A stretch of DNA of 64,000 nucleotides. It comes from Membranipora membranacea (lineage: Eukaryota; Bryozoa; Gymnolaemata; Cheilostomatida; Membraniporidae). A program made the translations under genes and the position numbers. Below are positions 26,601-38,600 of the stretch, piece by piece. Positions within the stretch are counted from its first letter, which is position 1. Each line of letters starts with the position of its first letter. The notes below the pieces were generated by a model. That model had not been told where the DNA came from, did no database searches, and worked only from the letters and a program-made list of their open reading frames with translations. The DNA is taken from positions 26,225,387 through 26,289,386 of the forward strand of contig OU612069.1 of assembly GCA_914767715.1 (NCBI GenBank), read 5' to 3'.

Positions 26601-29600
26601 AGCTCCAACAGTAACTCTACCATCAATTTTATGAGTGTGTTTGTTCACAATCAAGCGCTTCCGTATGGCGATACTATCGATAACCAAGCAATATGGTTTC
26701 GAGTCCTTAGGTATTGCTTTTATCACATCAACAAGAAAGCCTGCTTCACAATTCACTGTTTCAAACCAACTTCTGATGGTCCCTGTTGAAGGGAGACTGA
26801 AGTTGTTTCGCAAATATCTATAGGCTTTCGGCGAATAATAATGTATAGAGATAGCAATATTTTTTATGTCATCACTATTGTTCTAGATTGTTTTTTTTCC
26901 TTTATTTACAGCTTCATTATTCACCAGTTCCTTCATAACACCATCGATTGTGCCCAGCTGAGCAGCCTGCAGCTTATTTTCCTTGTCTAAGATACCTATC
27001 AAGTTACGTTGTACTCTCTCCTTCTTCTCAAATCTGCGTATGCATTGCTGCAATGTCTTTATTCGCCTCCTTAGTTTCGGAACTTTGGCTCTAGGAGTTG
27101 TCTTCTTACGCCCACGCCCCTCCTGCGGCACATCGCTGCTCAGTATTAAGGGTATACCTGGAACTACAGGTTCTGCTGCTTCAGCAGGAACTGTATCTGT
27201 TTGCACATTATGTAAATCCTCAGTAGTTTTTGTGCTGGAACTCGGGGTGTTTGCAGCGTCTCTGCTTAACACTCTACGTTTTTTGGGTTGTGGGGGTCGT
27301 AGATACGCAGGATACTCCGGAAATATAGTTGGCACTGCATTCGGGTAGAGCATAGCCTGTCTCCCTGGAAGGTTAGGAGGCACTCTGTATGCACCCTTTC
27401 CAAAATGCTTACTGCATAGAACAGAGTTTGTGCTCGGTTTCCAATCTTTACGGGACACTGCTTCGATCCATTTGTCACGGCGTTCCTGCTGAGGCGGAAT
27501 ACGGTGGAAGGTGAGGCTTGCATCCTTAATTGGTGTGTTGCTACAGCCAAAAGCACAGCAGCAGTGTCGACTACTTTTACTGGCCTGTAAAATTGAGAAA
27601 CTCATAAACATCACATCAATCTTTCTCCTACTTTGCGAAAGTGAAAAAAGAGCATAATGTCGCGCCTGTCATTGCCACCTTTACCTGACAGTATTGAAAA
27701 GTAGAGCATACCATACCATGGAACTGAAACAAATTAAAACACAAGCATAGTTATGAATCTTTTCTTACCGATTGCGATGTTGATGCCATGTCAGGTGTGC
27801 AAGAAATCCACTGAGCAACTGGACAGTTTAGTCTCAATAGGGCAAAGCCCGCCAATGAAGAGTATGCAAAAATTAAGCAAACCCAAAATCCTACAGCAAT
27901 GACTTTCAAGATCATGCTACTTATGGGGACGTGTCACAAACCCCTTGAGCTACAATACAGATGGACACAGCATGTGCAAGGTTGACCAAGGTTATTGCTA
28001 TTTTAGCTAGCCATGCTTTGAGTCATCAACTGATTGCAGCAGACCCACATGGTAAGGCCTGTGTCTTTCAGAACGCATAAACAAATATTTTCATGCAACA
28101 GTCAGTCATTGAGTCATGATATTTCCGACTTCTAATGGACGTAACTCACTCAATATTTGAGTCAGATACAAAATTCAAAGAGTTACAACTGGCTTGATCC
28201 ATCACATTTCACATAAAATTAAATTGCTTACATAATTTCTCGATGAATCTGTGAGAAAAATGCTATTTTCTTGCTGCAATGCTTAAATAATGTATCACCG
28301 TTTACAGATATTGCTGGCTTCTAATGGTCGTATCTCATTCAATATTTGAGCTAGAGAAAAAATTCAGAGACTACGACGTTGCTTGTTACATCACCCTCCA
28401 GATGAAATTAACTTGTAGGCATCAGTCTTTGATATCTCTATGAGAAAAATGACATTATAGCTAATAATCAGTCATGCTCATATAGTAAAACCATTCATTG
28501 CAGCGCTCACTGTGCACAACACAGTAACGTTATGTCATTGGGGAATTCCGGTTATTATAGGCCTCACTTCAGCTGCACAGGTCACCTGTCTAGGTTTATC
28601 ATTAGTAGGTCTATGGTATGTACTTATCATGGTCTTGTAGTTTTGACCAACCTGATGAAATCTGAGCAGGAATTACTGTCAATTACAAAGGGTTTGGTGC
28701 ATAGTTTGTTTTGATAAAGAATATTTACAGAACACAATATGTCAGCATCAGGTAAATTAGTACAAATACACTCAGATGATTTGAATCTAGCAGCCTGATG
28801 TTAAATTAATTAGGTAGATGGGAAGTATGAACAACCCCTCATACTGATAGTATCGCTTACTATTTTTGGTTTAATTCAAGATCGCAAGTAAATCTCCTTT
28901 ACATATGCTACTTAGACCAATTTTTGTCCATTTGCCTGCATTCGGAGTTGCTTTCCTCAACTGGTCACGCTGTAGGCAACAACCTTCTGGCAAGACCAGT
29001 GGTTTTTTTTGGGGGGGGGGGGGAAACTGAATTAAACTTGATCTAGATAATACTTTACAGGATATTCAGCAGGAATTTTTTCCTAAAGGGTTTTGATCAT
29101 TAATCTAAGAACAAAAGCGCCTGACAAGAAGAGAGTAACTGAAAGCCTGTTATCATTGTGACAGTGTAATGTTGCACATTTTAGCTTTATATGTCTCTTT
29201 GTAGCTGGAGTATTTCATTTCTGCTCAACTAAAGACCCTGTTTAGCATAGAGCACCACCCATAATTCAGCCCCACACAAAGACAGGTCCTTACTAACCGG
29301 TCATGTGATCGATGAGAGCGTCATGCTGAGGACAGTATCCTATCTGGCTCTGTACATTATTAAGCTGTGACCTAATACTGTAACCATTCATGTAAGCGTT
29401 CCCTCCTGATATCCACTCATCACCTGTCAGCATACGGAATGTGGTCGTCTTACCAGCTCCATTCACACCTGCAACAATTTCATTAAAAACACCAAGTCTT
29501 GATAATAAGTGGGATGAGTGGGATGATACGTCATTATTTTGATGGCCAACCTACGCATTTAGATGGTAATTAAATGTACAGAAAATGGAAGTAAATGCAG

Positions 29601-32600
29601 AAGAGTATAACAATTAATCAGATTAGGACCATTGCAACCATGACAGTGCAATATACAACACCTAACTTCATGTAGAGTCATGCACCTCGGCGTGTCACAT
29701 ACAGTGTATGTGACAAGGGTACTAACCTTGCCAATGTGTTCTCTCTGATTTGCTGTAGGGAAGGTCAGAGCGCTGATGTCAGCTCACTGAACTTTCCTGC
29801 TGTAAACATATACCACCAAGAGAGTACCATCTGATCTGGCACCAGCCAGTCAGAGGCAATTTATTAGCTAAAGTACTAACCGAGTAATCCAAAGCACTGG
29901 TTTCTGTCTATCTCTAGGTACAGGTTATCAACAGCTTTAAAAGTTCCAAAGTTTTTCGAGAGGCCGTCTATAACAACAGGACTCTCATCTATCATTGCAT
30001 GTTTGTGTTTGAGTATCAGCTTCTTTTCTTTCACTACATCAGAGTCTTCTCTCCCTGCCTCTGCATCTCTGAACAAGAGAAGATATCACAGAAAGCTGTG
30101 AGATAAACAGGCAAAATGTTTAATGGGGTTAAGAGCTGTCTACAACTGCAATGGAAGTATATGGAGGAGCTGATTTGCATATCAGGTGTAGGCAAACAAA
30201 ATCAGGCAGGCATTTATTATTGCCAACAAAGTATAGTTACAAAAAATTCAGGATTATCATTGTCCAATTCATGCTTCGCAAAGACTTAAAGAGGAACTTA
30301 ACATAGATTGAACGCATCAACCTTGGACCTTCATTTTACTGCACACTATACTTAGGACATGGGGGATGAATGTTATGAAAATTAAAATTCAATCTGTGCA
30401 ATGTAAAGCTTCTTTTTGGGAGAATTAAAATTAGCAATAATTAGTGACATCATTGGAAAAAGCAGACAACTCCAGTACAAAGATAGTAAATATTGCTGGT
30501 GCATATGTACTGTCTCATTCAAAGCAGGCAGTATAATTTCGCAGCAGTATGGCAATTTATTTATGGCTCACCGCACACACTAATATAATGGGCATTATAT
30601 CCCCAGCATGAGTCAGTATGCATTCTATTGCTCATCTAAACAGTTCACATACTAAATCTGCTTAGTATTCATACTCCAAGCTCCGCCCACCAAAATTCAA
30701 AATAGTATTATTATTGAGATATTTCAGTAATTATTAGTTTAATTATATTTAAAATACTCACTATTATGGCAGAGTTTTTAAATCAAAATAAAAAATACTA
30801 TATTTACTGAGAAAATATTATATGAATATCTATGAATCATTCACATGATACAATCAATACTATGAGGATCAGGTGAGTGATGTCACAGCTCTGATGAATT
30901 GCTAGGTATGAGGTCAGTGATGTCACTAGGCGGGAAATTTCACACATGACGAAAGTTGGAACATGACACTCTATATGACTGTGAACATTTGGGCAAATTT
31001 GGGCAAATATGGATTTCAAGTTAAGTTCTTCTTTAATATTGTGAAGTTTGTCCATAGCCCTTTGAGAACTGTGTAGGTGTGAGAACTTGTTGGGAAGTGA
31101 GAAGTGATGAACTTGGTTTTGTTCAGAGGTTATGGTTGCTAAATCTCTCAATCTAGTGAAGAATGGAGTGAACTAAGAAACTTAACTTACCTGGACCGCA
31201 CTGTTTTCCTTCTGCAGCCATAACAGCATCTTATGATGACTGATGTCTCAATCAAAATGATGATCAGCCAACAAACTCCTGCCTGACATATGAAAGTCAG
31301 GAAGTAACTCCCTAGTCCCGGCTTAGTCAGACTGTAGTATCCCTCGTTCCATTCATCAAACTGATTATTGAAATCTCTACCGGTGTCACAATCTGTTTCC
31401 AAAAACACAATCATTATAGTCAGTGGTTAATTAAGCCATCAGATATGTTGTTGTCATCAGGATGGTCATCAGAAAAATAAATAATTTAAAATTAAAAAGC
31501 ATTCATTAGATATACCACATTCAGTAGAGGTTCAAAATCACTAGAAAGTGAATTTTCAAAAATAGAAGGAAGGTTGTTTCTAGAAATGACAATTGAATTC
31601 AATAATAAATAAATAATTACTCGTTCTGATCTGATACCCAGTTAAAAACCATATTTTGAAGAATCCTTTATTGTCAGTGATGTACAGTCAGCTCAAGTCA
31701 GCCAAAAATTAGGTTTGGGATTATCAAAGCTGTTTCTCCAGCTCATCAGCTCCAAAACAAGCCCAAACTTGACCCTCTTGGACCACCAGAAGCTTTGTTA
31801 TGAGGCATTGAAGTTGACCCTTTCGAAATTCGCTCGTGAGGTTGGGAAACCGTTGTGTGAGGTTACATCAGAGTTTTCATCCAATATTCAACATTTTTTA
31901 TATATGGAACTATTAAAGTGAAACGAATTTTTTTCCAGGACAAAATCTGCGTTAGTCTCATTAAAAAAGATTGTTTTGGTCTTATCTCTATGATGACAAG
32001 AGCTATGATGGATTACAACTCATTTCAGTTAATTTTGATCAAATTACATGACTCCAAAGTTTCTAATGGTAGACATTTACGTAAAATGTATGTTTATGAC
32101 ATCATGTCCCCCTGCGCAAGGCTCGCAAGCATCAGCGAGGTCTTACTTTGATAGGTCGTAACTTCAGTCCTAGTTGCCCAATTTAGCTGTTCATGGGCTC
32201 ACTTGTAGCTTATAAGCCGGGGCAGTCCCTCTGGTTATTTTAAGTTTTATTCCATGGATGCTTTAAGTCAACCTTACAACTCATTCACACTTACTTTTGA
32301 TGTACTCAGGATCAAAACTACCTAGATCATATCCTTCAAGAGAGCCACACAAATTAGGAACGTAGCAGCAAAGCTCCAAGGCCTCTCTGATGTGATTGAG
32401 TTCCTTGTAGTTATTGGCGTTGTCTGTTCCACAGTACTGGCTGGCAGAGGTGTAACCACCAAAATCTTTATCAGATTTCTTCACATATTCAGACAGCGCT
32501 GAGGCAGCCTGAACATCACACATGTTTTTGAGTGCTGTCACGATGACTAGACTTTTCAAACCCGCAGACATAGCATAGTTTGGAGTGAACAGTGCACATA

Positions 32601-35600
32601 TTGTATCAAACATGGCTTCTTGAGAAAGCACAATCAATCGGTCTTTAGATGGATCAACAAAGAATAGACGCAAACCAACCAGTACGTTCACTGCAACAGA
32701 ATAATGATCACATTGATTTAACTGATTAACTGATCATGAGGTCGTGAAACTACGGGTCTTTGTGAATTGATTCTTCCTTCGTTAATGAGTTTATCTCTAG
32801 GCTGCATGCAGCTATGTTGTTTGTATGTTTTCATAAAAAATCATTATTGGTGAGCAGTGTCCTGATTTGCAGGACCTTTGTGATACTCTTTGATTTTGAA
32901 TCTCATAAGGAAGGATTTTTTAAATAAACAAAATGTAACCTGTTGCAGAGTTAAAAAATGAATATAAATGGTTCCGGTATCATAGGTTTGGCAGCCATGA
33001 AGTGGAGATCTTCAGTACTTACATGTCATGATGTTGTAAACACAAATGGCAACAAAAGCAGAAGCTTGCTGTGATGCCAAATAGTGTAGAAGATATGTTT
33101 GACTCAGTATGGCAAAACCAAAGAGAAGAAGAAAGACGAATAGGGCTGACAAGAACCCTGAATCTGTAAAAATTTAGAGAAAACTTGATGTCATGCAGGT
33201 CAAGATCGACTGTTCAGTGCCGCATTACATTGATTAGAACATGGAATTTCAACAATTATGAAAAGCTGGGGATGTATAATTCAAATATTTTATCCCAAGT
33301 CAAATGTCAACACAATATTTCGAGAAGGAAATGTTTATGTGTTCACATTTGTATAAATTTGATCCGCTCATTGTGGAGTTAAATGTCAGAAGTGGTTGTA
33401 GTTCAATACTAACCACTTATATATGGTGCTCCAACTACAGCGAGAGCTATAATGGCTCCAGTGAGAGGTACTATATATGTTAGCATGTCCACACAACAAT
33501 GTCCCAACCAGAAAATGTACCAGCTAGTACCGCTAGCAATCTGACTATGCTTCGCTTTGCTGTAAAAAATAAATGTATACTTAATTTGCAGGGCCGTAGT
33601 TTAGAAATAATGGTAGTGGAGGCAAAAGTCCCAGCTGATTACAAAGCATCACCAGGAGTGGTGCTGTAAGCTCCTCCTCACTGATTTTAGGCATATAAAT
33701 AGCAATGGAAATCGCAGTGCAGCATATTCTGACATGGATTATTCAATTATCATTTTAGACCACTCTATTGAGCATTCTAGGGGAGGCAGAGCGTCCCTGC
33801 CTCCCCTGGAACGACGGCCCTGATTTGTTCTATTTGATTCTCACAGGTGAACTCTACAAGGATTGTTGAATCATATGTATTCTTTTTATCAATATCACTG
33901 CCTAGGAACTGTGAGAACATGCTAGCCAGTTCTCAGGCTCCTATCAAGTTTGATTGTGTTGTTGACAGCAAATTCTTTGAGCATATTTGTACAATAGAAG
34001 TATAAATTATGGTGTGATAGATTCTTTCTCCATTCATAAGTAGAAATGCACCTGATATTATAATTTTAATCACTGTAATTGAAGAAGCTCAACTCAAACC
34101 CTTATACAATAGACAATCCAAAACCTAACACATAAATTCTAGACAGTTGATGTAATATATTGAACTCTCTAGAATTGGGTGAAAAATTTAGGATTGCTCC
34201 AAAATAAATGGTGCTTGATATATTATATCAAATACCATTTCATTTAGACTCTTTCAGCATTAGTTGCAGTCTACTAAAATATGATAATTGGCAGCTTATA
34301 TGGTCTGAGAGTTGATTGTGTTGACTTACCTCACTCTTTCCTGCACAACAAAGAGGATGAATGTCGACACAAGAAAAGCATATCCAAAAGTGAAAATGTT
34401 CTGAAACACTAATCCAGCTAGTTCAAATCTTTCCACTGCCCCTAGCACATGTTCTGGTTCAGTGATGTTTACAACAGAGTTCTTCTTTGTTGAATGTACT
34501 GCTACTCCAGCAAGGATTGAGAATAATATTGGCATTGAAATTTGGAAAATTCCAAGACCTATCTTTCGTCGACTGCTGATGACCCGCTTGATGATCATAG
34601 CCTTAAACTGCTGCCATTGAAGATCACAGCCTGAATTCTTTAGCAACTTTCCTGTATCTGCAATTGTAGAATGAGAGGTATTCACTATCATAATATCATA
34701 ATAATATAATATATTTATGTTTATGGTTGTATGTCCAGTGATCATCACCTTATTCTGAAAACTAAACACAGTGAGCCAAAATGAAGCGCTGTCATCAGTT
34801 TGAGATAACATTCCAGATCAAATTCTCCCAGGTGAAAAATTACATAGATGTATGAGAAAAATTTTGTGGGCGTAGAACAAATTACTTACATGGTCTTTTA
34901 AAAGTGGCTTTGTCATCTGTCACTGTTTCACCATCTCTTTTTGCTTTCAGTTCTCCAACTCTAAAAAAAAAAGATTTTAAACCATTTCAATATACCACAT
35001 GGCACAAGCCTGAAGAATGAGCTACATATGGGAGTTGAGTGACATGTTTCACTTAGCAAATGTCTATATATATATTTATCAAATTTATATATAGTGATTG
35101 ATGGCGATGACTCACCTTTGGAACACTTTTTCTTGTGTTGCGACTGATGCGCCAAATCCAAGAACTCCTAATTTTGGCTGTTTATCCTCGAGCTCATTGA
35201 ACAAAGTAGGGAATTTTGACACAGTTGCTGTCGGTAGATAATAAGTTACCTCAGCTCCAGACCTTCCTGCAAACAAATCATTAGATCACTAATATGAAGC
35301 AGAAGTGAGTCACTCTTGACCTCAGATCACTAACTGAAAGCTATTCCCTGATACAGATCCTAACACTGTCCCTATTAAAACATTAAAAAGTGTTTGTATA
35401 ATTGAGAGTTTATGATGTGAATTTTCTGTATTAATTTGATTAATGAATTACTAAATCTTTAAACAGGGAAGGGATTGATTAAAGAAAACAAGAATATTAA
35501 GTGGATATATTCTGCAGCATGGTGCAATCTGATTGGTTGTTAGAGTTCACTGCACATAATTCCATGCTCTGCAGATTGCAGCTTCCTGGAACAGCTGAGC

Positions 35601-38600
35601 CTGTTCACTGCATATATGGTTTTATTATAGACTGACCTTGGAAATCAGCGGACGGTACATGAGCCCTGACCAGGTCATCTATGTCAGACATCTTGACTTT
35701 CTCCTGATCGATATTCATAGACAGTGTGTAACCAGGGGCTGTAAAACAATCACAGCTCATTTCAAACACTGGAATGGATCATATAACTGGACTGATTATC
35801 AGTTCACTATGATTTCAATTGACCGGATATTCTGAGGTGTACTGGACATTCCTTTCTATACACTGGGTCTAGTTTGGCCACCCTACTTAATGGGCCTTCT
35901 TAAGCGCAGGAGGCTTGTGTGAGGTAGTTACCCTATACTCTTTCCCACCGTTGCCGTCTACTCTCTTTTCGAAGAGACAGAGGGTTGATCTTTGTTATGC
36001 CTGCGAGAACAGAGTGGACCTCCTGTATTTATGATCCTGATTCGAACAGACCTAGCTAGGATGAACGGTTTGCCAATGCCAACTCAGATATGATGCCAGG
36101 CGCCGGTAATCGAACCTAGATCACAAGATCACAGGTCTTATTCTTAAACTCCAGTTTACTGGGCATTCAAAAATGAGATGTGACTATCATTTCAATGTTT
36201 TGCAAATTGTTAATACTTGTTTCTGATTGAGGATTTTCTTTTGATCTAACTAACATAGGAAAATATCAATTCACAAAATCCGTCTGAGACATACTGAAAG
36301 TTCGTTTGAGAAAGTGTGAGCTTCCACACGCTTGTAGCTCCCCGTCGTAAATGATCGCGATTCTATCACCAAGATGATCAGCTTCATCCATAAAGTGAGT
36401 CGACAATAGAATAGTTCGGCCAGCTCTCTGAGCTTGTAGGATATCCCAGATCTGCCTTCGGACAGAAGGGTCCATGCCTGATGTAGGTTCATCCAATATA
36501 ACAATCTGTGGACAACGTAGATCAGGGACAATAATGTATACATTATCACTAGCAGGTTAATATTACATATATTATATTGTCATAAAACCTTTGAGTACAA
36601 TACATATCTACCAAGCAGCCGTGGTATAGAAATGAACTAACAAAAAATCAAATGATTCACACTCAAATCTTGTCGTATTGAACTGAATTGGAAGGAGTAA
36701 AGTTTTCTTGCCAGATAATAAATATGAAAAAAGATCAATTAACCTGTCTGAGTCCTTAAATGTGAACGATAATGTTTACAAAACTTCTTGATGAAGAATG
36801 AACTACTTGCCTTGCTTTTGGCAATTAGAGCTATACACACAGATAGTTTCCTCTTCTGTCCTCCTGATAGAGTTGTAGTGAGCTTGTGTCTCTTCTCTTT
36901 GAGGTCTGCTGCTTTCATGTAATACTCGATATCTCTCTTCAGTAAGCTTGATGGGCAGCCTTTCAGCTGGAAAATAAACACATTTATTTATATCACTAAG
37001 TCATACAAACAAGAAATACTATATAATAAATATGCTAAATATAAGGAGCTTGCTTTGGATCCCACCTTGACATTCTACAATCCTTAGTTATAAAGATCTG
37101 GCTTTTCACACTTTTCTGCTCTGGTTACGATAGCACTGAATTCCTAGCTGTTCAACCTTCTTTTCCAAACAGGTCTACATAATATGCCCAGTCCATCATG
37201 GTTCACAATAATCATCACAATTGTAATAAGTCCTATAAGTTTGTTAGTTTTTAATAATGGCCATATATATAAAGATATATCAAGCATGTAATTACATAAA
37301 TAAATATACAATACCGTTCCGAAGAAATACATGTGTTCCTGCACTGTCATGCTATCAAATAGGATATCATGTTGTGGGCACAATCCTATATTAGCTCTTA
37401 TTTCACTTAGACTTTTACTCAGGTCAAAACCATTTATTATTGCTGTACCAGTTGTCGGAGGTATGAACCCTGGTGAGAATAAAACAAAATTATGAGTATT
37501 TCCATCAGGCAAACAAAGACCTATTCTTAGTACTTTTGTGGGGGCAATTGATTAAAAAAACATAGTATAGATCTTATGCCAGGGGCGTAGGGAGTACCCC
37601 CGACTCACCGTCCTATCGGGGGTTGAATTTACAACTCCAGATTTTCGGGGGTTGAATAGATCTGGAGTTGGGAGAAAAAATCTGGGGTTGAAAAGTATAA
37701 CAGGCTAAAATAAGCTCAAACTCACTTTCTATTGCATTGAAGTGGTGTTTGGAGCCCCAACAGTCCCCGACGACATTGGGGTAAGAGTTTTTTGGTGTTG
37801 GAATGGGCCCAACGCTCCATCATCAGCATTGGGGTGGGTTAAACTGCAAGGAATGTCAATCCTGATATATAATTCTTTCTCAATTCGTGTTGACCGTTAC
37901 TAGAGTTACCACAAATTTAAAGCTAAGTAGTTTTCCCATCAGTGTCCATGCTTTTTCCTATTTTTTTCAATGGAATAACAACAATCTCTTCTGATTTTCA
38001 ATACCCCAAGACTAAGAAGTAAGTTTATTCTAATATATTCCACAATGGATGTGCTCCTGACCAATAGATTAAGATTGTTTGGTGGGTGAATGGAGGAATT
38101 CGTTTCTCTATCATTCCTCTTACTCACTTCACCCACCCAAACTGTGCCCTATTCAATTCAGGTTAATAACCTGGACCCACTCATTCACCACCATTATCAT
38201 CATATTCGTGTTCTAGCTGGTTGTCTCTGTGAGTGATAAAACTTTTTATGAGTTATTGGAAATTTCCAGGCACACTATTATGCTTAGCAGGTGTTTGTAT
38301 GAAGGAATGAAGAAGAGTTGGTCATTCAAAGGCGTGTTCATTTTAAGTAGGTTTAAAGTGTTTGTAAAGGAACAGGTTTCTTGGTATCATTTTTGAGCTT
38401 GAAATCAGATTAAGACAGCTATCACACATGCATTTGCATATAAAATCAGTCATCAGGGTTATTTGGTCTGGTAGGTTTGGGGGTTATAAGTTAACAACAT
38501 TGAGTTGCCTACTCATGCACCGCCCAACTAGTCCAGGCGATTTGTGATGAGCCTGTTATTGGGGAAATATTGTAATATTAGTGACTATTGTGGTTAGATA

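Larger units (their letters stand above)
23630..30068 (-). other. ABCA nucleotide-binding domain 2 and C-terminal tail
   Basis: Exons 29881-30068, 29298-29468, 25287-25416, 24704-24874, 24110-24371, 23630-23875. Domain opening [18 protein letters not shown], Walker [13 protein letters not shown]-loop [15 protein letters not shown], signature [11 protein letters not shown] (the NBD2 form usual in ABCA), Walker [15 protein letters not shown]-loop [15 protein letters not shown]. The regulatory tail contains [18 protein letters not shown] and ends with a Cys-rich [11 protein letters not shown] segment that could be palmitoylated (inference). The P element lies in the intron between 25416 and 29298. 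Confidence 0.93.

Noticed and set aside
26983-27348. Plus-strand ORF of 121 codons
   Set aside because: Shadow of the THAP transposase on the opposite strand.
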